Assembly: GCA_965363755.1 (NCBI GenBank)
Contig: CBDTVL010000042.1
Coordinates: 1-20,473 of the forward strand
Origin: JL08 sp965363755
GTDB lineage: Bacteria; Pseudomonadota; Alphaproteobacteria; Rhodobacterales; Rhodobacteraceae
Direction: 5' to 3'
DNA length: 20,473 nucleotides
This document shows, in pieces, positions 1-6,416 of the stretch (positions are counted from its first letter, which is position 1; each line of letters starts with the position of its first letter). The notes below the pieces were generated by a model. The model was not told where the DNA came from. It was given only the letters and a program-made list of their open reading frames with translations, and made no database searches. Both the position numbers and the translations under genes were made by a program.

Positions 1-339
1 TGACGTCGCGATTGAGAGTGCCGATATTGTATTGATGTCAGGCGATCTGGGAGGTGTGGTGAACGCTTTTGACGTCAGCCGGCGCACGATGGGCAACATA
101 CGCCAGAACCTATTTTGAGCGTTTGGCTAAAATTCTCTATTGATCCCGGTGGCGGCGGGGGTCCTGTTCCCGATAAACGGAGTGCTGCTGTCGCCGATGC
201 TGGCGGCTGGGGCCATGGCACTGTCCAGTATTTTGTTCTGTCGAACGCTCTGCGATTGTGCCGGATAAAGCCAATCCTCAAACAGAAAACGAGGGGTGGT
301 GTGGTACAGACAAGGCCCGCGATCCAACCTGCCGAGTGA
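1..339 (+). pseudogene. copA: Copper-exporting P1B-type ATPase, 3' end, broken (CopA-like)
   Basis: The C-terminal part of a copper-translocating P-type ATPase, cut by the left window edge. In the frame starting at base 2 it reads DVAIESADIVLMSGD, the hinge segment after the phosphorylation domain, then RRTMGNIRQNLF. The frame then hits TGA at 116-118, where the family has Trp (LFWAFGYN), and TAA at 128-130, where it has Tyr. The same frame continues as recognisable membrane sequence (LIPVAAGVLFP, LLSPMLAAGAMALSSI) to about 232. There one T is missing from a T run (231-234) and the reading moves to the next frame (VLSNALRL), ending at TGA 337-339. With three lesions in about 120 bases, the last two membrane helices cannot be made from this copy. 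In life the protein would pump Cu(I) out across the inner membrane. The family call is firm; whether the 5' part outside the window is intact is unknown. Confidence 0.88.
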
Positions 340-380
340 TCATTCCCATGCCAAATACAAAGTGACAAATGGAGGTTGAG

Positions 381-767
381 ATGAACATCAAAGACGCGTC
401 CAGCAAATCTGGTCTGCTTGCGAAGACGATCCGCTACTATGAAGAGATTGACCTTATAAAACCTCCGCGTGACGGCAACGGATACCGTGTTTTTAGCGAC
501 AGTGACGTGCATAAATTGACGTTTCTTGGCCGCGCGCGTGCGCTGGGTTTTACGATCGAAGATTGCCGCGATCTTATGGCGCTTTGGGAAGATCAGGACC
601 GCGCGAGCGCTGACGTTAAACAGATCGCTCAGGAACATCTGAAAGTGATCGATACCAAGGTTGCCGATCTCGTCAGTATGCGAGAAACGCTTGGCCATCT
701 CATCCATGCCTGCAGCGGAGATGCGCGACCTGATTGTCCTATTCTTGAAAACCTGGCCTCTCTTTGA
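381..767 (+). CDS. hmrR: Cu(I)-responsive MerR-family regulator (HmrR/CueR type)
   Basis: A 128-residue MerR-family transcription factor that would sense cytoplasmic Cu(I) and activate copper-export genes by remodelling promoters with long spacers. The N-terminal winged helix-turn-helix is clear (AKTIRYYEEIDLIKP near residues 14-28, then NGYRVF and HKLTFLGRARALGF). A dimerisation helix follows (about 74-110). The metal loop has two cysteines, C111 and C119, in a CX7C arrangement (ACSGDARPDCP), which is the Cu(I)/Ag(I)/Au(I) signature of this subgroup. I chose ATG 381 over ATG 369 because GGAGG (371-375) sits correctly before it and the family begins MNI. It lies about 40 bases after the broken ATPase gene, the usual copA-hmrR order, so its likely main target in cis is damaged. 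No frameshift or missing key residue is visible. Confidence 0.93.
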   Translation: MNIKDASSKSGLLAKTIRYYEEIDLIKPPRDGNGYRVFSDSDVHKLTFLGRARALGFTIEDCRDLMALWEDQDRASADVKQIAQEHLKVIDTKVADLVSMRETLGHLIHACSGDARPDCPILENLASL

Positions 768-792
768 TCAGCCACCAGACAAGGTGCGGCAT

Positions 793-1485
793 CTAACGGA
801 CCGCGATGCGCCCACTTGCTCGATCGCTGGCATCCGTGATCTCATCAAGTGCAGCCTGCAAGTCTAATCGCAACGCTTCGTATTCTGCATCGGTACCTTT
901 TTTAGGCACTGTCCGGGGCCATTCCTGACACATGAAAATACCGCGTGTAAATGGCGGCGGAACCATCGTCCGGTCCCAGGTTGGCAGTTCAAAAGCCCGA
1001 CGCGAAGAATAACTCACAACAAATATACGTTTTCCGGATACGCGGCCCCACACCAGGGGCACGTTTGAAGATTGGCGCGCAGGGCCACGTGGCCCATCTG
1101 TCGCAATGCCAATAGAATAGCCATCCCTGATGCGCCCAAGAACTTCACGAGACAACGCAATATGGCGCTTGTGGCTGGACATCGACACATTCTCAAAGCC
1201 AAACCGGCGCAGGAGTTTGCCGACCATCGACCCAGCGCGGGCAGACGATGTAAGAGAGCAGAACTTACCCAGCGACACGTCGAACATATATGGGCTCATC
1301 ATTAGCCGCTGATGCCAAAGGACCATGATGACTGGATCGCCGCTTTTGACGGCCTTGTCCATAGCTTCAAATCCTTGCCGTTGCCACTTGGACGTGCGGT
1401 GGGCAAAGCGCAAATAGGCTGCAGCCACCGCGGTTACGGCGCGCGCATAGCCTTCGCTGTCAGCAATTCTTTTTCGCAGGCTCAC
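793..1485 (-). CDS. DUF374 family lysophospholipid acyltransferase-like protein
   Basis: A 230-residue protein of the DUF374 group in the lysophospholipid acyltransferase superfamily, expected at the inner membrane in lipid or lipid A-type acylation; its substrate is not known to me. Visible marks are VLWHQRLM around residues 55-62 with the likely catalytic His58, SSARAGSMVGKLLRRFGF at about 80-97, and TDGPRGPAR at 129-137, all typical of the family. The N terminus MSLRKRIADS also fits relatives and decides the GTG start at 1485-1483; the nearby ATG at 1498 is out of frame. Only a poor ribosome-binding site is visible before it. The gene converges on hmrR with 25 bases between the stops and no obvious shared terminator hairpin. 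There is no evident functional link to copper. The family call is strong and the reaction is inferred. Confidence 0.87.
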   Translation of the reverse strand: MSLRKRIADSEGYARAVTAVAAAYLRFAHRTSKWQRQGFEAMDKAVKSGDPVIMVLWHQRLMMSPYMFDVSLGKFCSLTSSARAGSMVGKLLRRFGFENVSMSSHKRHIALSREVLGRIRDGYSIGIATDGPRGPARQSSNVPLVWGRVSGKRIFVVSYSSRRAFELPTWDRTMVPPPFTRGIFMCQEWPRTVPKKGTDAEYEALRLDLQAALDEITDASDRASGRIAVR

Positions 1486-1782
1486 CTGATCGTCCCATAT
1501 TGCGCGGGTCCAAAATACTCAGGCCCTCATATTCCGAGCCAGTCATAATCAAACAATACCGAGAAGAAAACGATTTATGCTTGCCCATACTTATTGCCGA
1601 TTTGTGCTCAACCCTTCGTATCGTTGTAGAATCCGTTATTGTTTTTCGGGTCTAACCGTCCTTCTCGTCGGGCAGGTTGCAGCAAAACCCTCAGACATCT
1701 CAAAAACGGCTTTTAGCAAGCAAAACACGTTCGGGCCCTCTTGATCTTGTACCCACCATCCCGTACCAGCTTGCTTGGTCGG
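1486..1782. other. Spacer between the acyltransferase start and tRNA-Trp
   Basis: No convincing gene lies in these 297 bases. The spacer must carry the leftward promoter for the acyltransferase gene and the rightward promoter for the tRNA. The only tRNA promoter candidate I can point to is TTGATC (1741-1746), 17 bases, TACCAG (1764-1769), which would start transcription a few bases before the tRNA. Its -10 is poor, so I give it little weight. Confidence 0.35.
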
Positions 1783-1858
1783 AGGGGTTTAGCTCAGTTG
1801 GTAGAGCATCGGTCTCCAAAACCGAGGGTCGTGAGTTCGAGTCTCTCAGCCCCTGCCA
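1783..1858 (+). tRNA. trnW: tRNA-Trp (anticodon CCA)
   Basis: A complete 76-base cloverleaf with encoded 3' CCA. The acceptor stem AGGGGTT pairs with AGCCCCT (one G-U pair). The D arm reads AGCTCAGTTGGTAGAGC. The anticodon stem is TCGGT/ACCGA (1809-1813 and 1821-1825) around loop CTCCAAA with anticodon CCA at 1816-1818, and the T arm contains GTTCGAGTC. The discriminator base is G. It decodes UGG. tRNA-Trp just upstream of secE-nusG is a widely conserved arrangement in bacteria, which supports the call. Confidence 0.98.
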
Positions 1859-2139
1859 CGACCAAACTATGCGTTTTCCGTATTTTCCAACCAAACAGGA
1901 TAGAGCCGCTGGGCGCTCGGTCGGAGGCCTTTGTTCTTTTTTCGTGCAAATTGTGGAAGGTCAAAGCGCTTTGCGCCAGCCTTGAATAACGATCTGGTAA
2001 CGTGCGCCATCGGCGCTGCCTCAATCGCGTCACAGCAATGCCACGCATTTTCCTTATTGATTGTGTGAACTTACCTGCCGACAAAAGGGACGGTCGCGTG
2101 CGGCGGCCGATACTAGTGTGCTGAATGGGGATCTGGCCG

Positions 2140-2700
2140 ATGAGTGACACCCAAACTGATAACGCCATCCGGATGCTTCTGAAAGAACAGGAGGCGGAAC
2201 TACATCCGCCGAAAGGTGAGAGAAAAAACCGAACTGCCAAGGTCACGACCGAAAAAAAACATCGCGTGGCCGCGAAACCAATTTTTCAACCGCTGATGCG
2301 CCGCTTTTGGGCTTTTGCCAGAGCGCACCCGCCAACCCGTAAACAGATCCTGTTTGGTGCGCTAGTTTTGCTGATCCTGCTGCGGCCGTGGCTGGTTTTC
2401 TGGGTGATCTTGCTGACGCTGGTCCTTTTGGTCATTGTGTATTTCACTCTTGGACCCGATGCCTGCGCTGAAAAGGCAGTAAAATCTTACCAATGGATTG
2501 CGGGCAGGTGGCCGGAGACAGCCGAGAAATTACGCCGCAGCGCCAGCACTTTATTCAAGCGGATAGGCGTGTTGCTGGACAAACTACCCGAACGTTGGAC
2601 GGAGGGAATTTACCTGCCAGACATTGACGGCTCCGAAACACAGGCCGTGTCTGATGATCAGCCCGACCCTTTTGACCGCCTCACCGAGCAAGCGCGCTAG
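2140..2700 (+). CDS. Uncharacterised small membrane protein upstream of secE
   Basis: I do not recognise this 186-residue protein as a named family. The N-terminal 60 or so residues are polar and rich in Lys, Arg and Glu. A strongly hydrophobic stretch covers about residues 69-104, broken only by LLRPW near 80-84, so it is either one helix (about 84-104) plus a re-entrant piece or a tight two-helix hairpin. The C-terminal 80 residues look amphipathic and then acidic, ending PDPFDRLTEQAR. ATG 2140 is preferred (MSDTQTDN) with GGGG at 2127-2130 upstream; the in-frame ATG at 2125 would add five residues. Codon use resembles its neighbours, so it reads as a resident gene. It lies between tRNA-Trp and secE on the same strand. 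Position alone does not prove a role in secretion. Confidence 0.75.
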   Translation: MSDTQTDNAIRMLLKEQEAELHPPKGERKNRTAKVTTEKKHRVAAKPIFQPLMRRFWAFARAHPPTRKQILFGALVLLILLRPWLVFWVILLTLVLLVIVYFTLGPDACAEKAVKSYQWIAGRWPETAEKLRRSASTLFKRIGVLLDKLPERWTEGIYLPDIDGSETQAVSDDQPDPFDRLTEQAR

Positions 2701-2829
2701 GTGTAAAGACCGAGCTGGACGACACCAAAAGTAGATGACCGACCGATTTCGGTCCGAACCCGGCGAACTGGCCGTTGCATTTACGGCAATCAGGTTTCAG
2801 CATCACCCGTAACGTGAACAAACCGCGCC

Positions 2830-2858
2830 TTGAATTTGCCGCGCGGGTTCGTTACATG
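2830..2858 (+). promoter_or_regulatory. Possible promoter for secE
   Basis: TTGAAT (2830-2835) is followed after 17 bases by TACATG (2853-2858). Transcription would begin near 2865, about 25 bases before secE. The -35 is good and the -10 is weak, so this is tentative. A small GACCG/CGGTC hairpin at 2741-2754, after the membrane protein gene, lacks a T tract. Confidence 0.3.
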
Positions 2859-2890
2859 GCGCTTTAACGCAAGCAGAAAGCACATCCAAC

Positions 2891-3088
2891 ATGGCCATCA
2901 CCAATCCGTTTCAGTTTCTTCAGCAGGTCCGTGCCGAGGTTTCAAAAGTTGTGTGGCCCACCCGTCGGGAAGTGTTGCTGACCACGATCATGGTGTTCAT
3001 CATGGCGGCGTTGACGGCTGTGTTCTTTTCATTGGTTGATATAGGCATCCGGGAAGCGTTGAAACTGGTTCTTGGATACTTCGGCTAA
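2891..3088 (+). CDS. secE: Preprotein translocase subunit SecE
   Basis: A 65-residue SecE of the short, single-helix form found in most bacteria (E. coli has three helices). SecE clamps the SecY channel in the inner membrane and is essential for protein export. The conserved amphipathic segment VRAEVSKVVWPTRREVLLTT (residues 13-32) is followed by one transmembrane helix at about 31-50 and a short C-terminal helix. The start is ATG 2891, with only a weak purine-rich site (AGAAAG) upstream. It heads the classic secE-nusG-rplKAJL-rpoBC order, but the gap to nusG is 224 bases, longer than in many species, and carries a sizeable inverted repeat. Confidence 0.97.
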   Translation: MAITNPFQFLQQVRAEVSKVVWPTRREVLLTTIMVFIMAALTAVFFSLVDIGIREALKLVLGYFG

Positions 3089-3134
3089 GCAGCGCTTTGA
3101 ACGCACAAAAAATACCCGTTCCCTCTTGATAATT

Positions 3135-3186
3135 TTGCGGCACGGCGGTAGGTGACGGCCTACTTCCTGACAATGGCGTGCCGCGA
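3135..3186 (+). repeat. Inverted repeat / nested stem-loop between secE and nusG
   Basis: GCGGCACG (3137-3144) is perfectly complementary to CGTGCCGC (3177-3184), and two more pairs can form outside (3135-3136 with 3185-3186). Inside it, GTAGG (3148-3152) pairs with CCTAC (3159-3163) around a six-base loop. The result is a long hairpin with an asymmetric internal loop. No T tract follows, so it is not a typical terminator. It could be a processing site or part of a nusG leader. Confidence 0.55.
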
Positions 3187-3312
3187 TTCGTGCTGCGCGC
3201 CGATTTTTATTGTGGGGCGAGTGGACCAAGCGGACGGATAACCGTTTGAAACAATTTATGAAATGGTGATGGCAGGTGCCGGATCCGAATAGAAATAAAG
3301 GCGAGTTGGCAG

Positions 3313-3846
3313 ATGGCGAAACGGTGGTACTCGGTAAGCGTTCTCTCGAACTTCGAGAAAAAGATCGCTGAACAGATCCGCACCTCGGTCATTGAACAGC
3401 ACCTCGAGGATGATATCGAGGAAGTTATGGTGCCGACAGAAGAGGTCATCGAAGTGCGCCGGGGCAAGAAAGTCACGACCGAGCGCCGCTTTATGCCGGG
3501 TTACGTTCTGGTGCGCATGGAAATGTCGGATCATGGCTATCACCTTATCAACTCGATCAATCGCGTGACAGGTTTTCTGGGCCCTCAGGGGCGTCCGATG
3601 CCGATGCGCGATGCCGAAGTAAATGCCATCCTGAACCGGGTTCAGGAAGGTGAAGATGCACCAAGAACGCTGATCCATTACGAGATTGGCGAGAAGGTCA
3701 AAGTCAACGATGGCCCATTTGAGGATTTCGATGGGACAGTCGAACAAGTTGATGAAGACAATCAACGGCTTAAAGTTTCCGTGTCCATTTTTGGTCGCGA
3801 AACGCCGGTCGAACTGGAATTCACTCAGGTCAACAAGCAGACCTGA
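3313..3846 (+). CDS. nusG: Transcription termination/antitermination factor NusG
   Basis: A 177-residue NusG, the usual length. It binds the RNA polymerase clamp, suppresses pausing, and links the polymerase to Rho or to ribosomal protein S10. The N-terminal NGN domain (about 1-115) begins KRWYSVSVLSNFEKKIAEQI and contains RRFMPGYVLVRMEM and VTGFLGPQGRPMPM. The C-terminal KOW domain (about 125-177) has IGEKVKVNDGPFEDFDGTVE and ends VELEFTQVNKQ. The start ATG 3313 has AAAGGCGAG upstream (about 3297-3305). It shares its operon with its target, RNA polymerase. No abnormality is seen. Confidence 0.98.
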   Translation: MAKRWYSVSVLSNFEKKIAEQIRTSVIEQHLEDDIEEVMVPTEEVIEVRRGKKVTTERRFMPGYVLVRMEMSDHGYHLINSINRVTGFLGPQGRPMPMRDAEVNAILNRVQEGEDAPRTLIHYEIGEKVKVNDGPFEDFDGTVEQVDEDNQRLKVSVSIFGRETPVELEFTQVNKQT

Positions 3847-3908
3847 GCTGAGCATTGTGGGAGGCGAGGGCATCGCGATGTCCGGACCGCACCACGCAAC
3901 TAAAAACT

Positions 3909-3926
3909 GCCCCGACGCGTCAGGGC
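3909..3926. repeat. Palindrome in the rplK leader
   Basis: GCCCC-GACGCGTC-AGGGC is an 18-base palindrome with one mismatched pair (3913 with 3922). As RNA it can fold into a short hairpin with a CGCG loop. It lies 11 bases before the rplK ribosome-binding site (AAGGAG at 3937-3942). There is no T tract; its function is unknown. Confidence 0.4.
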
Positions 3927-3949
3927 GGTGTTGAAAAAGGAGAGGCCAC

Positions 3950-4375
3950 ATGGCCAAGAAGCTCGTAGGTAAGATGAAGCTGCAAGTCCCGGCTGGACAA
4001 GCAAACCCATCGCCCCCCGTTGGTCCAGCACTGGGTCAGCGCGGCATTAATATCATGGAATTCTGTAAGGCATTTAATGCCCGGACAGCAGACATGGAGC
4101 CTGGTGCGCCATGCCCGACTGTGATCACCTATTATCAGGACAAGTCCTTTACCATGGACATCAAGACGCCGCCGGCGTCGCATTACCTGAAAAAAGCCGC
4201 TGGCGTGAAATCCGGTGCGAAGACTCCGTCGCGTGAAACAGTGGGCAGTGTGACTGTCAAACAAGTCCGCGAAATCGCCGAGGCTAAAATGAAAGACCTC
4301 AACGCAAACGATATTGAAGGTGCCATGAAAATCATCATGGGATCGGCAAATTCTATGGGCATCGAGGTTAAATAA
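3950..4375 (+). CDS. rplK: 50S ribosomal protein L11
   Basis: A 141-residue L11, matching the family length. It binds the GTPase-associated region of 23S rRNA and takes part in factor-dependent GTP hydrolysis and stringent-response signalling through RelA/Rsh. The N-terminal domain carries the proline-rich segment QANPSPPVGPALGQRG (18-32) with P22, P23 and P26, the thiostrepton/micrococcin contact region, apparently wild type. The C-terminal rRNA-binding domain includes GSVTVKQVREIAEAKM. The start ATG 3950 follows a strong AAGGAG. The stop is separated from rplA by a single base, so the pair is probably translationally coupled. Confidence 0.98.
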   Translation: MAKKLVGKMKLQVPAGQANPSPPVGPALGQRGINIMEFCKAFNARTADMEPGAPCPTVITYYQDKSFTMDIKTPPASHYLKKAAGVKSGAKTPSRETVGSVTVKQVREIAEAKMKDLNANDIEGAMKIIMGSANSMGIEVK

Positions 4376-4376
4376 G

Positions 4377-5075
4377 ATGGCAAAATACGGAAAACGCGCA
4401 ACCGCGGCCCGCGAAGCATTCGCCGGCAAAGAGAACCTTTCTGTTGAAGACGCGGTTGCTTTGGTAAAAGGCAATGCTAAGGCAAAATTCGACGAGACTG
4501 TCGAGATCGTAATGTGTCTGGGTGTTGACCCACGTCACGCCGACCAGATGGTTCGCGGCGTCATTGGCTTGCCAAATGGCACAGGTAAAACAGTGCGTGT
4601 TGCTGTATTTGCCCGGGGTCCTAAGGCAGAAGAAGCTCAGGCCGCTGGTGCCGACATCGTTGGCGCAGAGGACCTGATGGAAATCGTGCAGGGCGGCAAG
4701 ATCGATTTTGACCGCTGCATTGCAACGCCGGACATGATGCCGGTCGTCGGGCGACTGGGGAAAGTCCTGGGTCCACGTAACCTGATGCCAAACCCAAAAG
4801 TTGGCACAGTGACCATGGACGTCGCGGATGCGGTCAAAGCTGCCAAAGGCGGCGAAGTGCAATTCAAGGCCGAAAAGGCCGGTGTTGTACATGCTGGGGT
4901 TGGCAAAGCGTCTTTTGACGAGGCCAAGCTGGTCGAAAACGTCCGCGCCTTTGTTGGCGCCGTGTCCAAGGCCAGGCCGTCAGGCACCAAAGGCACCTAT
5001 ATGAAGAAAATTGCACTGAGCTCGTCTATGGGTCCGGGTGTGACTGTTGATATCTCAAACGCCCTTGGCGACTAA
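4377..5075 (+). CDS. rplA: 50S ribosomal protein L1
   Basis: A 232-residue L1, the normal length. L1 forms the mobile stalk of the large subunit that guides deacylated tRNA out, and in many bacteria it represses its own L11-L1 mRNA. The signature GRLGKVLGPRNLMPNPKVGT (about residues 125-144) is present, as is the C-terminal SSSMGPGVTVD. The start ATG 4377 begins one base after the rplK stop; its ribosome-binding site GAGG (4364-4367) lies inside the last rplK codons. Feedback control by L1 is plausible from the family, but I did not identify its mRNA binding site here. Confidence 0.98.
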   Translation: MAKYGKRATAAREAFAGKENLSVEDAVALVKGNAKAKFDETVEIVMCLGVDPRHADQMVRGVIGLPNGTGKTVRVAVFARGPKAEEAQAAGADIVGAEDLMEIVQGGKIDFDRCIATPDMMPVVGRLGKVLGPRNLMPNPKVGTVTMDVADAVKAAKGGEVQFKAEKAGVVHAGVGKASFDEAKLVENVRAFVGAVSKARPSGTKGTYMKKIALSSSMGPGVTVDISNALGD

Positions 5076-5086
5076 GATATTGTGAG

Positions 5087-5115
5087 ATTTGGTCCCGGCA
5101 ACGTCGGGGCCAAAT
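5087..5115 (+). repeat. Strong stem-loop just after rplA
   Basis: A 12-pair hairpin: ATTTGGTCCCGG (5087-5098) pairs with TCGGGGCCAAAT (5104-5115), including two G-U pairs, around a CAACG loop. It begins 12 bases after the rplA stop. No T tract follows directly, so it may be an mRNA-stabilising or processing element ahead of the rplJ leader. Confidence 0.6.
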
Positions 5116-5118
5116 AGG

Positions 5119-5146
5119 CAAGGCCAGAGCATCGGCCTTGTTTCTG
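5119..5146 (+). terminator. Terminator-like stem-loop between rplA and rplJ
   Basis: CAAGGCC (5119-5125) pairs perfectly with GGCCTTG (5134-5140) around an eight-base loop and is followed by TTTCTGT. The T tail is short and interrupted, so full termination is unlikely. It could be a partial attenuator that sets the ratio of L11-L1 to L10-L7/L12 and RNA polymerase. Confidence 0.45.
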
Positions 5147-5149
5147 TCC

Positions 5150-5322
5150 GAGACGGAGGGTTCGAGCAACAGCTTGAATAATTCCTTCCTGAGATGGGAA
5201 ACGAGAGATTTTTTGCCTTCGGGTGATTTTGGCCTCGGGACCCTGAATTGGACCCGAAACGGGTGCAGCTTGCTGCGCCCTGAACTGAGCCGGGGGGCAA
5301 CCCCCATAATTGGAGTGAAACT
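5150..5322 (+). promoter_or_regulatory. Probable rplJ (L10) mRNA leader with competing helices
   Basis: The region before rplJ is rich in helices. Helix A joins 5236-5242 to 5250-5256 (CGGG and CC arms with one A-A mismatch). Helix C is perfect, 5261-5268 with 5273-5280, loop CTTG. Helix B, 5252-5256 with 5260-5264 (ACCCG/CGGGT, AAA loop), would exclude both A and C. A last hairpin GGGGG/CCCCC (5293-5297, 5301-5305) stands seven bases before the ribosome-binding site GGAG (5312-5315). In many bacteria the L10-L7/L12 complex binds such a leader and represses translation. I infer the same here, but have not matched the known consensus. Confidence 0.5.
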
Positions 5323-5838
5323 GTGGATAGAGCACAAAAAGAAAAACTGGTCGAAGAACTCGGCCAGATCTTTGAAAGCTCTGGCGTCGTTGTGGTAAGC
5401 CACTACGCCGGTCTGACAGTTGCTGAGATGCAGGATCTGCGCGCGCGTGCGAGCGAAGCGGGTGGATCTGTGCGTGTTGCCAAAAACAGGCTCGCCAAAA
5501 TCGCCCTTGAGGGTAAGCCATGCGAAAGCATCGGTGGACTCCTTTCGGGTATGACCGTTCTGACCTTTTCCGAAGACCCCGTGGCAGCAGCCAAGGTGGC
5601 CGAGGACTACGCCAAAGATAACAAGAAGTTTGAGATTCTTGGCGGTGCAATGGGAACGAACGCTCTGGACCGGGCTGGTGTTGCAGCCGTATCGAAAATG
5701 CCATCGCGCGATGAACTTATCGCGACCATCGCTGGTATGATCGGTGCACCTGCATCCAACATTGCCGGGGCCATTGGCGCACCTGCAAGCAATATCGCGT
5801 CCATCTTGTCCACAATCGAGGACAAGGCGGCCGCCTGA
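5323..5838 (+). CDS. rplJ: 50S ribosomal protein L10
   Basis: A 171-residue L10, the base of the ribosomal stalk that anchors L7/L12 dimers to 23S rRNA. It begins with GTG at 5323 (MDRAQKEKLVEELG), preceded at proper spacing by GGAG (5312-5315); no in-frame ATG fits. Family features are VVVSHYAGLTVAEM near residues 22-35, VRVAKNRLAKIA near 50-61, and the C-terminal helix that binds L7/L12. Near the end the peptide IGAPASNIA occurs twice (residues 140-148 and 151-159), with the DNA copies differing at several bases, so this is an old duplication in an alanine-rich L10 tail. The long structured leader suggests autoregulation. Confidence 0.97.
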   Translation: MDRAQKEKLVEELGQIFESSGVVVVSHYAGLTVAEMQDLRARASEAGGSVRVAKNRLAKIALEGKPCESIGGLLSGMTVLTFSEDPVAAAKVAEDYAKDNKKFEILGGAMGTNALDRAGVAAVSKMPSRDELIATIAGMIGAPASNIAGAIGAPASNIASILSTIEDKAAA

Positions 5839-5910
5839 GCACTGTAAGACCGACGGGTGGTTGAAATCACGTCGTTGGAACACAACATATGGAAACGGAA
5901 AGAGCTTAAC

Positions 5911-6291
5911 ATGGCTGATCTGAAAAAACTGGCAGAAGAGATCGTTGGTCTGACGCTGCTTGAAGCACAAGAACTGAAAACAATTCTGAAAGACGAGTAC
6001 GGCATCGAGCCCGCCGCTGGCGGCGCAGTGATGATGGCTGGTCCTGCGGATGCAGCCGGTGGCGCAGATGCAGAAGAGCAAACTGAATTTGACGTGATTC
6101 TGGTGTCTCCGGGCGCCTCGAAAATCAACGTCATCAAAGAGGTTCGCACCATCACTGGTCTGGGTCTGAAAGAAGCAAAAGATCTGGTTGATGCCGGCGG
6201 CAAAGCTGTCAAAGAGCAGGTCTCGAAAGAAGAAGCAGAAGACATCAAAGGCAAGCTGGAAGCAGCAGGCGCTGAAGTCGAAGTTAAGTAA
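5911..6291 (+). CDS. rplL: 50S ribosomal protein L7/L12
   Basis: A 126-residue L7/L12, the multicopy stalk protein that recruits and activates the translational GTPases. The N-terminal dimerisation domain is MADLKKLAEEIVGLTLLEAQ. An alanine/glycine-rich hinge (about 35-55) is followed by the C-terminal factor-binding domain with EFDVILVSPGASKINVIKEV, TGLGLKEAKDLVD and a final EVEVK. ATG 5911 is chosen because the family begins MADL; upstream in-frame ATGs such as 5890 would add non-family residues. A purine-rich GGAAAGAG stretch (about 5897-5904) can serve as the ribosome-binding site. It follows rplJ by 72 bases, the standard L10-L7/L12 pair. Confidence 0.97.
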   Translation: MADLKKLAEEIVGLTLLEAQELKTILKDEYGIEPAAGGAVMMAGPADAAGGADAEEQTEFDVILVSPGASKINVIKEVRTITGLGLKEAKDLVDAGGKAVKEQVSKEEAEDIKGKLEAAGAEVEVK

Positions 6292-6297
6292 TCTGCG

Positions 6298-6396
6298 CCG
6301 GGGCAACCCGGAGCTGATATTAGGCTGGGCACGTTGAAAGCGTGACCAGCCGAACCTGTCTTAGTAAGGGCTTTTGTCAAAAAAGCATTTTCTAAG
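6298..6396 (+). promoter_or_regulatory. Three consecutive stem-loops between rplL and rpoB
   Basis: First, CCGGG/CCCGG (6298-6302, 6307-6311) closes a GCAA tetraloop. Second, GGCTGG plus CACG (6323-6328, 6330-6333) pairs with CGTG plus CCAGCC (6341-6344, 6346-6351) with one G-A mismatch. Third, GCTTTT (6370-6375) pairs with AAAAGC (6381-6386), followed by ATTTT, inside an outer CTTAG/CTAAG pairing (6360-6364, 6392-6396). In E. coli the same gap holds an attenuator and an RNase III site. A similar role here is inference. Confidence 0.5.
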
Positions 6397-6416
6397 GTGC
6401 GGTTCAATGATCGGGA

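Noticed and set aside
115..339. A 74-codon + strand open frame at the left edge
   Set aside because: Its last third is the shifted reading of the broken copper ATPase and the rest is out of frame; it is debris, not a gene.
1561..1668. CGAGAAG / CTTCTCG inverted repeat upstream of tRNA-Trp
   Set aside because: Only seven bases with arms about 100 bases apart; expected by chance in a window of this size.
1937..1942. T6 run after tRNA-Trp as an intrinsic terminator
   Set aside because: The bases before it form no stable stem that I can draw with more than four pairs.
5740..5799. Tandem IGAPASNIA repeat in L10 as a recent duplication
   Set aside because: The two DNA copies differ at several bases, and alanine-rich repeats in the L10 C-terminal tail are common in this group as far as I recall.
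5026..6306. Long - strand open frames opposite rplJ/rplL (426 codons) and similarly opposite rpoB, rpoC and fusA (for example 10608-12137 and 18200-19543)
   Set aside because: They lie antisense to unmistakable core genes, have Phe/His/Arg-rich low-quality translations and no ribosome-binding sites. They arise from codon bias on the real strand.
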